Positions 12,371-19,767 are shown, numbered from the stretch's first letter. The stretch: DNA of 25,939 bases from JBCDBY01 sp039182715 (GCA_039182715.1 JBCDBY010000019.1:1-25939); one strand, 5' to 3'. The notes: generated from the sequence alone by a model not told the origin. Numbers and translations: made by a program.

Positions 12371-13494
12371 GCAAGGCGCTCCAGGAGTCGCACCGCCAGA
12401 TCGACGCGCGGCTCGAACGAGGCGCGGTCCATACTCTCCTGCTCGCGACCGTTGGCCGGATCGTGCACCGAGCAGTGCATGTCGCGCCCCACCACGCCGA
12501 GCCCGTCCACGGTCGGCGCGAGATCCCAGAGGAACGCGCCGTCGCTTCCGCCGCGCCGCTGCAGCGGGCGCACGGTGGGCTCCAGCTCCGTCACGATCTT
12601 CGCCAGCGCGTCGGTCTGCTCATTGGGCGGCCAAGGCGGATAGCCGGGGCCGTCATGCACCTCGATGCGGGTGCGCGCCTCACCGTCGTGGCTGACCAGA
12701 CTGCCCGCCAGCGCGTGGATCCGCGCGTGGCCCGCCTGCATCTCCTCCGGCGTCCAGACGCGCAGGTCGACGCCCGCGGTGGCAAACTCCGGCACGCAGT
12801 TCACCGCCGTGCCGCCGTCGATCGTTCCGACGTTCCAGGTGACGTCCTGCTCGTAGTCGGTCCACGACTCGATCGTCTCGATGGCACGCGCGAGTTCGCG
12901 CACGGCACTGGCGCCGCGGTGGTGCTCGTTGCCGGAGTGCGCCTCGCGGCCGTACGCATCGAGGCGGAAGCGGCCCGAGCCCTTGCGTGCGGTCACGATC
13001 GACGTCTGGCCGTCGCCGAGGTCGTAGCCCGGCTCGAAGACGAGGCAGGCTCGCGTGTCGTCGCGCACCCGCGCGCGCGCCAGCTTCGGGAAGTCGGCGC
13101 AGCCCCCCTCTTCGCTCGCGTTCAGGAAGACGCGCAGATGAAAGCGGTCAAGCTCGGGCAGACGGCGCAGCGCTTCCCAAAGGACGACGATGCCGCCCTT
13201 GATGTCGGCGACGCCCGGCCCGTGGATGCGCGCGCCCTCGTCGCGCCACGCAAAGTCGGTGTCGGGCGGATAGACCGTGTCGAGGTGACCGACCAGCACG
13301 AGCGGGATCTCGCCGTCGCGCTCGAGGAAGAGGTGGTCGCCACAGTCTTCCGTGACCGAACGCACGAACTCCGGACGGAAGCCGAGCTCGCCGAACATGT
13401 CGGCGCAGTACGCGCCGCAAGCGAGCACGCCCTCCCGGTTGTGCGTGAAAGAGTTGATCGCCACGAGGGCGCGCAGGTGGTCGAGGGGTTGCAT
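12367..13494 (-). CDS. M20 family metallopeptidase (glutamate carboxypeptidase-like)
   Basis: A 375-residue zinc hydrolase of the M20/ArgE/CPG2 family. Metal and catalytic residues are visible: His70 and Asp72 in VGHLDTVYP, Asp97 in GPGVADIKGG, Glu128-Glu129 in NASEEGG, and a C-terminal His in GRDMHCSVHD (about 340-344). The dimerisation domain lies at about residues 180-290 (KGSGRFRLDAYGREAHSG onward). There is no signal peptide, so it acts in the cytoplasm. The family removes C-terminal amino acids or N-acyl groups from amino acids and short peptides; the substrate here is unknown. It begins 4 nt after the hydrolase stop and overlaps the sirtuin start, so it is coupled to both. Confidence 0.9.
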   Translation of the reverse strand: MQPLDHLRALVAINSFTHNREGVLACGAYCADMFGELGFRPEFVRSVTEDCGDHLFLERDGEIPLVLVGHLDTVYPPDTDFAWRDEGARIHGPGVADIKGGIVVLWEALRRLPELDRFHLRVFLNASEEGGCADFPKLARARVRDDTRACLVFEPGYDLGDGQTSIVTARKGSGRFRLDAYGREAHSGNEHHRGASAVRELARAIETIESWTDYEQDVTWNVGTIDGGTAVNCVPEFATAGVDLRVWTPEEMQAGHARIHALAGSLVSHDGEARTRIEVHDGPGYPPWPPNEQTDALAKIVTELEPTVRPLQRRGGSDGAFLWDLAPTVDGLGVVGRDMHCSVHDPANGREQESMDRASFEPRVDLAVRLLERLA

Positions 13495-13498
13495 GGTT

Positions 13499-14251
13499 TC
13501 AGTCGAGCATCGCAAAGCGCAGAAGCTCGCGGGCGAGCAGCTCCTTGTGATCGGTGAGCCGGTGATCGCCGTCGCCGACGACGTGCAGCTCCAGGCCCGG
13601 TGCATTGCTGGCGCGCACGAAGTCGAAGACGACGTCGAGCGGGACGGTCTCGTCGTGCTTGCCGTGCACGATGAGCGCGGGGACGGCGAGTTCCGCGACG
13701 AGGCGTTCCATCGTCCGCTCGTTGCGCTCGAGGAAGATGTCCGCCTCGAGGTCGACCGAGAACCACTCCTTCTCCACGCGCAACGGTTCGCCGCGCGCGA
13801 CCTGCGCCTGCTCCTCCGGCGTGAGCGCATCATGATGGCGCTCGATGAAACGGAAGGCAGGCGCGAGCAGGAACAGGCGTTCGGCGAGACCGGGGTTCTC
13901 GATCGTCGTCCAGAGCGCGGTGAGTGCGCCGAACGACGACCCACCCAGCAGGCGCCGCGGCGCATCGCGGAAGGCGGGCAGTGCGGTGCAGGAAAGCAGA
14001 TCCGAGATGGAGCGCTTGAGCGTGATGGCGCCGAACGATCCTCCCGATTCGCCGTGCCCCTGCAGATCGGGCGCGATGAGCGTCGCGCCGGCGGCGGTGA
14101 GCGCGGCACCGAGGTGCAGCACCTTCTCACCGTTGCGGACCGAACCGAACCCGTGCGAGTAGAGCAGCGTGAGCCGGCTCTCGCCTTCCGGTTCGTGAAT
14201 GTCGACCACCAGCGGGCCGACGCGCTCCGTTCGAATTGCCACGGACTCCAT
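13499..14251 (-). CDS. Alpha/beta hydrolase
   Basis: A 250-residue alpha/beta-hydrolase-fold protein. The oxyanion region is YSHGFGS (31-37), the nucleophile elbow GSSFG carries Ser106, and the other triad residues are probably Asp200 (HGKHDETVP) and His230 (GDGDHRLTDH). A DLQGHGES motif (62-69) is typical of the fold. The absence of a signal peptide suggests a cytoplasmic esterase, peptidase or thioesterase-like enzyme, with no specific substrate indicated. It is the first gene of the operon leading to the M20 peptidase, sirtuin and lipoproteins, and it diverges from ridA across 38 bp. No ribosome site or TANNNT box was seen just before the ATG. Confidence 0.9.
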   Translation of the reverse strand: MESVAIRTERVGPLVVDIHEPEGESRLTLLYSHGFGSVRNGEKVLHLGAALTAAGATLIAPDLQGHGESGGSFGAITLKRSISDLLSCTALPAFRDAPRRLLGGSSFGALTALWTTIENPGLAERLFLLAPAFRFIERHHDALTPEEQAQVARGEPLRVEKEWFSVDLEADIFLERNERTMERLVAELAVPALIVHGKHDETVPLDVVFDFVRASNAPGLELHVVGDGDHRLTDHKELLARELLRFAMLD

Positions 14252-14277
14252 TCTCGCCGGGACGGGAAGTCCTCAGC

Positions 14278-14283
14278 TACGAT
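14278..14283 (+). promoter_or_regulatory. Likely -10 box of the RidA gene
   Basis: TACGAT followed by CCGCGC and the ATG at 14290, without a Shine-Dalgarno site. The same TACGATCCGCGC string recurs at 15803. Confidence 0.55.
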
Positions 14284-14289
14284 CCGCGC

Positions 14290-14673
14290 ATGCGAGAGCG
14301 CCACGCCTCCGGCTCCCCCTACGAGAAGCGCTACAGCTTCTCCCGCGCCGTGAAGGTCGGCAACCGCATCCTGGTCGCCGGCACCGCCCCGATCGGCGAC
14401 GACGGCAAGACCTTCGAAGGCGACGCCTACGAGCAGACGAAGCGCTGTTTCACCATCGCCGTGCGCGCCATCGAGGCGCTCGGCGGCACGGCGGGCGACG
14501 TCGTGCGCACGCGCATGTTCCTGACCGACGCCTCGTATGCCGATGACGCCGGCCGCGCGCACGGCGAGGCGTTCGCCGAGGCGCGCCCCGCCGCGACCAT
14601 GGTCGTCGTCGACGGCCTCATCGATCCCGCGTGGAAAGTGGAGATCGAGGTCGAGGCGGTGGTCGGAGGCTGA
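14290..14673 (+). CDS. RidA/YjgF/YER057c family protein
   Basis: A 127-residue single-domain protein covering the whole RidA fold. Typical segments are VAGTAPIGDDGK (29-40), the helix with TKRCFTIAVRAIEALGG, VVRTRMFLTD (71-80) and ARPAATMVVVDGL (98-110), with the conserved Arg99 and Glu120. RidA proteins hydrolyse reactive enamine/imine intermediates such as 2-aminoacrylate in the cytoplasm, but several subgroups lack that activity, so the substrate is uncertain. The start lies 6 nt after TACGAT, suggesting a leaderless message. The next membrane protein gene begins 2 nt after its stop, with its ribosome site inside ridA. Confidence 0.9.
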   Translation: MRERHASGSPYEKRYSFSRAVKVGNRILVAGTAPIGDDGKTFEGDAYEQTKRCFTIAVRAIEALGGTAGDVVRTRMFLTDASYADDAGRAHGEAFAEARPAATMVVVDGLIDPAWKVEIEVEAVVGG

Positions 14674-14675
14674 TC

Positions 14676-15170
14676 GTGTCGCGACCGCGGAAGCAGCGCC
14701 GCGTCGTACGCACGGGCGGCGTGCTCAAGATCGTGCGCGGGAAGTACACGGAGCTTCCGCCGGTCGCGGTCGCGGCGGGCGTCGTGGCCGCGTTGCTCAC
14801 GATCGTGTTGGTGACCTACGCGGCGTACTGGATCTTCACCTACGAGCGGACCACCATCTACAACCGCCATCCCTACGCCGGCTCGATCGTGACCGGCGTT
14901 CTGGCAGGCGGCCTCGTCGGGCTCGCCATCCGACTTCTGGGCGGGTCGGGTCCCGGCGCCGCCAAGCTCTCCGTCGTGCTCGCCTTGGGCGCCACCGTAG
15001 CGGGATTGTTCGTCGGCCTGCTGGCGTGGACCGACGGCGCGGAGGAGGCTCGCGTAGCCTTCGGGAAGTACCTCGACCGGGTCGTGTTCGTCATCGTGGG
15101 CGCCGGATTGAGCGCGCTCGGCTTGATTCCGGATGCCTTCTCGAATCGCTCGCCGGGGGATCCGGACTAG
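14676..15170 (+). CDS. Four-helix membrane protein of unknown function
   Basis: A 164-residue protein from a GTG with a strong GGAGG site 6 nt upstream (14665-14669). A basic N-terminus (SRPRKQRRVVRTGG) precedes about four transmembrane helices at roughly 32-55, 70-90, 100-118 and 135-152. The basic start suggests a cytoplasmic N-terminus. It follows ridA by 2 nt and is probably in the same transcript. Its TAG stop shares the CTAG with the opposing gene's stop. I do not recognise a family. Confidence 0.75.
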   Translation: MSRPRKQRRVVRTGGVLKIVRGKYTELPPVAVAAGVVAALLTIVLVTYAAYWIFTYERTTIYNRHPYAGSIVTGVLAGGLVGLAIRLLGGSGPGAAKLSVVLALGATVAGLFVGLLAWTDGAEEARVAFGKYLDRVVFVIVGAGLSALGLIPDAFSNRSPGDPD

Positions 15171-15448
15171 ACGAGGGTGAAGACCCAGATCGTCGAGGCG
15201 ACGAGCAGGCCCGCGAGTCCGAGCGCCCAGAGAACGAGACGACCGTCGTCGCGCCAAGGCGCCGGCTGACTTCGTCCCGCCGAGATCCAGGAGGTCGCCA
15301 CCAGGACCGTGAGCGTGGCGAGCCCCCATCCGTTCATCGGAGACCCGGCACCGGGGCGCGACAGCAGCAGAACCGCGCCGGCCGCAACAAGCACGCCCGC
15401 GACCCCCACGAGTACTCGGCTCAGCAGCCTCAGGCGCGTCGCTTCCAT
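15167..15448 (-). CDS. Small membrane protein (three helices)
   Basis: A 93-residue protein with about three hydrophobic helices (LVGVAGVLVAAGAVLLL, GLATLTVLVATSWI, VLWALGLAGLLVASTIWVF). It converges on the gene at 14676; the two stop codons overlap in a CTAG. The ATG at 15448 lies 6 nt after a TACGAT box on the minus strand and has no ribosome site. No family is recognised. Confidence 0.72.
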   Translation of the reverse strand: MEATRLRLLSRVLVGVAGVLVAAGAVLLLSRPGAGSPMNGWGLATLTVLVATSWISAGRSQPAPWRDDGRLVLWALGLAGLLVASTIWVFTLV

Positions 15449-15454
15449 GCGGAA

Positions 15455-15460
15455 ATCGTA
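15455..15460 (-). promoter_or_regulatory. Likely -10 box of the small membrane protein gene
   Basis: TACGAT on the minus strand, then TTCCGC, then the ATG at 15448. Confidence 0.5.
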
Positions 15461-15504
15461 CCTGCCGTTGCGCTCGCACGCATCGTTGGTGTCTCCTGAG
15501 AGGC

Positions 15505-15750
15505 ATGCCCACGGACGTCAACTGGACGCGCGTGCTCGCCATCGAGACCCACCCCGCCGCATCCCTTGTCCATTCGCTTCTGACGGAGGCCGGCTTTCAT
15601 CCGGCACCGGTTGCGGAAGCGGAGGCGGTCTATCTCGCCGGCGCCGACCTGCAGTACTACGTCGAGGTCCCCGCCGCCGAAGCGGTGGCCGCCCGAACGC
15701 TCCTGCACGATCGCGGGTACGCCAAGCATGTGCTGCCCCCCGGCTCCTGA
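15505..15750 (+). CDS. DUF2007-like small protein
   Basis: An 81-residue soluble protein. It has the pattern of the DUF2007 (putative signal-transducing) fold: LAIETHPAASLVHSLLTEAGF, in which a helix follows a short strand, then YYVEVPAAEAVAARTLLHDRGY, a strand followed by VPxxxAxxAxxLL. Members are GlnB-like ferredoxin folds with no settled function. Only GAGAGG lies near the ATG, 1 nt away, too close to be a good ribosome site. The gene diverges from the small membrane protein over 56 bp. Confidence 0.7.
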   Translation: MPTDVNWTRVLAIETHPAASLVHSLLTEAGFHPAPVAEAEAVYLAGADLQYYVEVPAAEAVAARTLLHDRGYAKHVLPPGS

Positions 15751-15802
15751 CGCGGCGCCACGCGCCGGGGCCGATACACGCGCGTCATCCTTGGCCCTTT
15801 CG

Positions 15803-15808
15803 TACGAT
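15803..15808 (+). promoter_or_regulatory. Likely -10 box of the SLC13-type transporter gene
   Basis: TACGATCCGCGC, identical to the ridA promoter core, lies 26 nt before the ATG at 15835. This predicts a leader of about 20 nt, which has no Shine-Dalgarno site. Confidence 0.45.
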
Positions 15809-15834
15809 CCGCGCGCAGTTCGACCGCACCCCCC

Positions 15835-17661
15835 ATGGCCGGCGACACGATCTTCGTCTTCTCCCTGCTCGGCATCGCCAGCATCCTGTTCGCGAGCGGG
15901 CGCGTTCGTCTCGACATCGTCGCGCTGCTCGTGGTGCTCGCGCTGGCGTTGAGCGGGACGTTGAGCGTGCGCGAGGCGCTATCGGGCTTCGGCGATCCGG
16001 TCGTGATTCTCGTGGCCGGCCTGTTGATCGTCGGCGAGTCGATCACGCGCACCGGCATCGCGCACTCCATCGGCAACTGGATCGCGCAGCGCGCCGGCGA
16101 GAGCGAAACGCGACTGCTCGTCCTGCTGATGCTCGCCGCCGCGGTTCTCGGCAGCATCATGAGCTCCACGGCGGTCGTCGCGATTTTCATCCCGATCGTG
16201 CTCAACATCGCCGGCAAGACCAACCTGAACGCGTCCCGCCTGCTCATTCCACTCTCTTTCGGGGCGCTGATCAGCGGCATGCTCACGCTCATCGCCACCA
16301 CGCCCAACATCGTGGTGAGCGAAGAGCTGGCCGATGCGGGATTCAAGCCGTTCTCGTTCTTCAGCTTCACGCCGATCGGTCTCGGCGCGCTCGCGGTCGC
16401 CATTGTCTACTTCCTCCTGCTGGGTCGACGACTCCTGCCGGGCGGAAAGGAATCGCCGCCGAAGGATGTGGTGCGGGGGATGCGCGACCTGATGGGCGAG
16501 TACGGCATCAGCCCGGACGACAACTGGTGGTTTCGCGTGCGGGCGGGCTCCTCGATGGCGGGGCGCCGACTGGGCGACCTCGATCTGTCGCGGGAGTACG
16601 CCGCGCGCGTCGTCGGCCTGGAACGGGTGGAGCGGTTCGGCAGCTCGATCCGCGCCGCGCCGGGGCCGGAGGTGGTTCTACGCGCCGGCGACGTCATCGC
16701 GCTCCAGGCGCCGCCCGAGTCGCTCGCCCGGCTGGTGGATGAGAACAACCTCGAACGCACTCCCATCGGAGAGCGTGACATCGCCCGCTGGATCCGGGAA
16801 CTCGGCCTCGCGACGGTCCTGATCCATCCCGAGTCGGGCATGATCGGAAGCACGCTCCGCGAGTCCAACCTGCGCTCACGCTACGGCGTGCACGTCCTCG
16901 GCGTGCGTCACAAGGGCGAGGTCCTGGCGGACTACCAGGAGCGCAAGCTGCAGGCCGGCGATGCGCTGCTCGTGCTCGGGCCGTGGAAGAAGATCGGGGC
17001 GCTCCAGGCGACCACGCACGACTTCCTGGTGCTGGCTCTCCCGGTCGAAATGAAGGAAGTCGCGCCCGCCCGCGCGCAGGCGCCGGCCGCGGTCGCGATC
17101 CTGCTCGGCATGGTCGTGCTCTCGGCGTTCGAGATCGTGCCCGTCGTGATGGCGGTGCTGCTGGCGGCGATGGCGGTCATCTTCACGCGCATCCTCAGCA
17201 TGCAGGAGGCGTATCGCGTCATGAACTGGAGCAGCCTCGTGCTCATCGCGGGCATGCTGCCGATCGCGAAGGCGCTCGATCGCACCGGCGGCGTGGATCT
17301 GATCGTCGACGGCATGATCTCTGGCGTGGGCGATGCGGGGCCCTACGCGATGATGACCGCGATCTTCTTCGTCAGCGCCGGCCTCGGACTGTTCCTCTCC
17401 AACACCGCGACGGCCGTGTTGATGGCCCCCATCGCCATCGCCGCGGCGGAGGCATTGAAGGTCGAGCCCTACGCGTTCGCGATGACGGTCGCGATCGCCG
17501 CCTCGGCCGCCTTCGCCACGCCGGTCTCCACCCCGGTCGTTACCCTCGTCGTCGAACCGGGCCGCTACCGCTTCCTCGACTTCGTGAAGGTCGGCGTACC
17601 CATGCTGATTCTGACCTGGATCGTGACGCTGCTCGTAACGCCGCTCGTCTTTCCGTTCTAG
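15835..17661 (+). CDS. SLC13/CitT-type permease with two RCK_C (TrkA-C) domains
   Basis: A 608-residue inner-membrane transporter. The first transmembrane half (about 1-205) includes FGDPVVILVAGLLIVGESITRTG and the SSTAVVAIFIPIVL motif of the SNT/Na-carboxylate signature, then TLIATTPNIVV. Residues about 225-305 and 320-395 are two TrkA-C/RCK_C domains (AGSSMAGRRLGDLDLS and then LRAGDVIALQAPPESL; SGMIGSTLRESNLRSRYGVHVLGV and then LQAGDALLVLGP). The second half (about 415-608) contains FLSNTATAVLMAPIAIAAAEAL. Homologues transport dicarboxylates, sulfate or other anions with sodium or protons; the substrate here is not determined. The inserted cytosolic domains suggest ligand regulation. It appears monocistronic. 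Confidence 0.9.
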   Translation: MAGDTIFVFSLLGIASILFASGRVRLDIVALLVVLALALSGTLSVREALSGFGDPVVILVAGLLIVGESITRTGIAHSIGNWIAQRAGESETRLLVLLMLAAAVLGSIMSSTAVVAIFIPIVLNIAGKTNLNASRLLIPLSFGALISGMLTLIATTPNIVVSEELADAGFKPFSFFSFTPIGLGALAVAIVYFLLLGRRLLPGGKESPPKDVVRGMRDLMGEYGISPDDNWWFRVRAGSSMAGRRLGDLDLSREYAARVVGLERVERFGSSIRAAPGPEVVLRAGDVIALQAPPESLARLVDENNLERTPIGERDIARWIRELGLATVLIHPESGMIGSTLRESNLRSRYGVHVLGVRHKGEVLADYQERKLQAGDALLVLGPWKKIGALQATTHDFLVLALPVEMKEVAPARAQAPAAVAILLGMVVLSAFEIVPVVMAVLLAAMAVIFTRILSMQEAYRVMNWSSLVLIAGMLPIAKALDRTGGVDLIVDGMISGVGDAGPYAMMTAIFFVSAGLGLFLSNTATAVLMAPIAIAAAEALKVEPYAFAMTVAIAASAAFATPVSTPVVTLVVEPGRYRFLDFVKVGVPMLILTWIVTLLVTPLVFPF

Positions 17662-17663
17662 CC

Positions 17664-17702
17664 CCGCCGTCGCGCTTCGCGCTTTGGCGCGGCAGGCCCG
17701 CC
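17664..17702. repeat. Degenerate single copy of the core of the 1-336 repeat
   Basis: CCGCCGTCGC (17664-17673) followed by GCTTTGGCGCGGCAGG (17681-17696) matches, in the same order, CCGCCGTCGC and GCTATGGCGCGACAAG of the tandem array (10/10 and 13/16 positions). The rest of the 167-bp gap to 17828 holds only a small hairpin and an imperfect 12-bp direct repeat (CCCTGATGAACG, CCCTGACGAACC). Confidence 0.4.
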
Positions 17703-17780
17703 CTGATGAACGCCCTGACGAACCACTCTTGTCGGGGGTGGCTGCAACTGCCGTTCAGAGCTGACGATATGCGCGCCAGG

Positions 17781-17798
17781 TGCGGCACCGATGCCGCA
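17781..17798. other. Small perfect hairpin between convergent genes
   Basis: TGCGGCA, loop CCGA, TGCCGCA. It lies between the ends of the transporter gene and the opposing membrane protein gene and may help end transcription, but no T tract follows. Confidence 0.4.
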
Positions 17799-17828
17799 CG
17801 CGGGGGTACGACACGGTCAACGGCAGGC

Positions 17829-18155
17829 CTACGAGTCGGAGGTGCCGTCCGACCCGCGACGGGCGTCGGCAGGCGCGGCCTTCGTCACGCGCCCCTGTTC
17901 ATGCAGGTAGCAGACCCAGCCGAACCAGAGCGTCGGGACGCCGAAGAACACGGCTAGCCCGACGGGGTGCAGGAAGATCGCGACAAAGAAGGCGCCTCCC
18001 AGACTCAGGAACAGCAGCATGGCCAGAGCGAGGTACGCGGCGCACATGAAGCCGCCGAACACGAACCCGTCGAGGAGCATTCGCCTGAACACGGGATGCC
18101 GCCGTCGCGCGACGATGAGAAGAGCAACGGGAGCCGCGCACCACGCGAAGGTCAA
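17829..18155 (-). CDS. Small membrane protein, possibly the second half of a split gene
   Basis: A 108-residue protein if it starts at the TTG at 18155. It has about three transmembrane helices (FAWCAAPVALLIVARR, GFVFGGFMCAAYLALAMLLFL, AIFLHPVGLAVFFGVPTLWFGWV) and a charged tail (DARRGSDGTSDS). The TTG overlaps the stop of the upstream short frame as TTGA, as expected for coupled translation. Alternatively the two frames are one four-helix protein broken by a frameshift near 18155-18190. The frame stays open upstream to an ATG at 18350, but that extension reads like non-coding GC-rich sequence. Function is unknown. Confidence 0.55.
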   Translation of the reverse strand: MTFAWCAAPVALLIVARRRHPVFRRMLLDGFVFGGFMCAAYLALAMLLFLSLGGAFFVAIFLHPVGLAVFFGVPTLWFGWVCYLHEQGRVTKAAPADARRGSDGTSDS

Positions 18156-18283
18156 CAGGGAGTCGACGGTCTCCCCACGGCGCTCCGATCGCCGTCGTGG
18201 GACGTCAGGAACAGCCGGACGCCCACCCAGGCCCACGCAAGCGCGCTGGCGTATCCCAGCGTCCACTTCAGCATGGCTCCCAC
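18152..18283 (-). CDS. Short one-helix membrane peptide upstream of 18155
   Basis: About 43 residues from the GTG at 18283 (40 from the ATG at 18274). It encodes MLKWTLGYASALAWAWVG and a following VRLFL, one good transmembrane helix, and then a polar tail ending at a TGA that overlaps the next start. An ATG at 18295 is also in frame, but it falls inside a TACGAT box, so it would be upstream of the transcript start if that box is the promoter. It is either a separate small protein or the N-terminal part of the frame at 17829. Confidence 0.45.
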   Translation of the reverse strand: MGAMLKWTLGYASALAWAWVGVRLFLTSHDGDRSAVGRPSTPC

Positions 18284-18293
18284 AACGGTCGGC

Positions 18294-18299
18294 ATCGTA
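18294..18299 (-). promoter_or_regulatory. Likely -10 box of the 18283 gene
   Basis: TACGAT on the minus strand, 10 nt before the GTG at 18283. Confidence 0.4.
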
Positions 18300-18360
18300 C
18301 CGGAGCGCGTCGTCTCCCCGCGGCTCCCGGTCGAACACCGGTCGAATCATGCCAAGGTGC

Positions 18361-18366
18361 TACGCT
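18361..18366 (+). promoter_or_regulatory. Possible -10 box of the lipoprotein at 18384
   Basis: TACGCT, 17 nt before the GTG; predicts a leader of about 10 nt that has no Shine-Dalgarno site. Confidence 0.35.
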
Positions 18367-18383
18367 CTCAAGAAGCCGAACCT

Positions 18384-18941
18384 GTGAAACGCGCGGTCCT
18401 TGCTCTCGCGCTCGCGCTTGGCTGCGGCGAGCCCCACGAACCCGACGTTCTCGCGGTCCCTCGTCCGGCGTCGGCGGAACAGCCCGCGGAGCCGGTGTCC
18501 GAGCTTGCCCCCGTCGAAATCGTCGCGTTGCTTGCGTTCGACGGACTCGATGCGGACTCGGAAGCGGTCCAGCTCATCCGGCATGCGCTCGCTCAGGTTG
18601 TCGACGTGCTGACGAAGCGAGAGCTTATGCATGGCCGAGAGCTCAATGAGGCACAGATCGAGGGCGCGCGTCAGTACTTCGACCGCCGCCTCGCGAGGGC
18701 ATACGGGGAGATGAGAAGGGCGGAGAAAGCGCTCCCGGGTGAAACACGCGAGGGCTACGTCCGCCTCTGGAACTGGTTGGCTCGGCAGGCCAGGGAAGAG
18801 CGGGAGCAGCTCACCGAGAGCCATGAGTGGCTGGTGGAAGCCGGATTCGAACGAGAGTTCATCCGATACGTCCACCAACGTTGGCCGCCGGCCGGCAAGA
18901 CGCTCGGGCCATACCCGGAGGAAGCGGCACAGGCCGACTGA
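18384..18941 (+). CDS. Helical lipoprotein of unknown function
   Basis: A 185-residue protein from a GTG. The signal VKRAVLALALALGC ends in a lipobox with Cys14. A Pro/Glu-rich spacer (about 15-45) leads to a helix-rich, highly charged domain (about 48-175; LDADSEAVQLIRHALAQVVD and QYFDRRLARAYGEMRRAEK are examples). It resembles the poorly conserved helical lipoproteins of large-genome Gram-negative bacteria; no family is recognised. Its stop is 17 bp from the opposing stop at 18959, with a small hairpin in between. Confidence 0.72.
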   Translation: MKRAVLALALALGCGEPHEPDVLAVPRPASAEQPAEPVSELAPVEIVALLAFDGLDADSEAVQLIRHALAQVVDVLTKRELMHGRELNEAQIEGARQYFDRRLARAYGEMRRAEKALPGETREGYVRLWNWLARQAREEREQLTESHEWLVEAGFEREFIRYVHQRWPPAGKTLGPYPEEAAQAD

Positions 18942-18945
18942 CGAA

Positions 18946-18958
18946 GCCCCCGAGGGGC
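18946..18958. terminator. Short hairpin between convergent stop codons
   Basis: GCCCC, loop CGA, GGGGC fills the 17-bp gap between the stops at 18941 and 18959. With no T tract on either side, bidirectional termination is only a possibility. Confidence 0.35.
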
Positions 18959-19459
18959 CTACCGCCAGAACTCCCACCACCTCTTTCGGGTCGGCGCGGG
19001 CTCCTCCACAAGGCGCACGACCTGCCCACCGCCGCAAAGGCCGCAGAAGGAGGTGAACGTGCCGACGACGGCATCGTCGGGCACGTTGGGGAAGATCGCC
19101 GCGATCAGGTCGGACGGCGCATCGAGGAGCTCGTCGAGGCCGCAGCGATCGCATGCCCCGACCTCCCACGCGGGACGCTCGGCGAGGTACTTCCCGGTCG
19201 TCATCAGGGCGTGGCCGCCGGCCGCCACCACGAATCGGATCACGGAGCCTTCGGACACCGACTCGAGCTGCGCGGGCTGGTTCAGCACGCGTCCGGCGAA
19301 GACACCCTGCGGGTTCCGACCGATCACCGTGACCCAGACTTGCTCCGGTCGTCTCTGCGTCAGGCGCGGGCCGCCGTCGTGCACGATCACTTCGAGATCG
19401 TCGGGGTACTCCGGATGAAACCGATCGCGCAAGCGAGGGTCATCGCGCCACGGGTGCAT
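18959..19459 (-). CDS. DUF2314-like protein with two CxxC pairs
   Basis: A 166-residue soluble protein. The middle (EQVWVTVIGRNPQGVFAGRV, then LNQPAQLESVSEGSVIRF) follows the W-V-x-V...GxLxNxPxxxxxVxxGDxVxF pattern I associate with DUF2314; the match is by eye. The C-terminal part adds CDRCG (about residues 105-109) and CGLCGGG (about 141-147), which could bind a metal between them, followed by a Trp/Arg-rich tail (KRWWEFWR). The ATG at 19459 has a GGAGGG site 7 nt upstream, one of the better ribosome sites in the window. The operon context gives no clue, since it faces the lipoprotein and lies behind the ATP synthase terminator. Confidence 0.6.
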   Translation of the reverse strand: MHPWRDDPRLRDRFHPEYPDDLEVIVHDGGPRLTQRRPEQVWVTVIGRNPQGVFAGRVLNQPAQLESVSEGSVIRFVVAAGGHALMTTGKYLAERPAWEVGACDRCGLDELLDAPSDLIAAIFPNVPDDAVVGTFTSFCGLCGGGQVVRLVEEPAPTRKRWWEFWR

Positions 19460-19721
19460 CTCGCTGCCCTCCGGTCGGGCGCGCGTGACACGCGCCTGCT
19501 TCGCCCCATGCCGAGGGGACCTCGCTCGTGGACGATCCCATCGTTCCAGAGCGGTCAGATCTCGCCGCGCGCAGACTGGGTTCGGAGGCTGCCGTACGCG
19601 TCGATCTCTTCGACTCAAAATCCGTCTGCCGCATCGCGATTCGCCGGAACCGGAAAGGTCCAGCGCTCCCCCCAACGCCGTCCATCCTAGCCCGCGCGAC
19701 GCACGCCCCCGCGCGCGCACG
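19460..19721. other. Non-coding stretch between the 18959 gene and the atp terminator
   Basis: Apart from the GGAGGG ribosome site at 19467-19472 (minus strand), I see no convincing gene, RNA or promoter here. Open frames cross it on both strands, but their translations are Arg/Ser/Pro-rich and look non-coding. Confidence 0.5.
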
Positions 19722-19749
19722 AAAAAAGGGGCCGGCAAAACCGACCCCT
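19722..19749 (-). terminator. Rho-independent terminator of the ATP synthase operon
   Basis: Read on the minus strand: AGGGGTCGG, loop TTTTG, CCGGCCCCT, then TTTTTT. The 9-bp stem has one G-T wobble. It begins 18 bp after the atpC stop codon. Confidence 0.9.
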
Positions 19750-19767
19750 GATTCAATTCGATGATCT

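Noticed and set aside
19560..19680. tRNA- or tmRNA-like sequence (GGTTCG and GACTCAAAATC)
   Set aside because: No acceptor stem, D arm or T arm can be drawn around these words on either strand.
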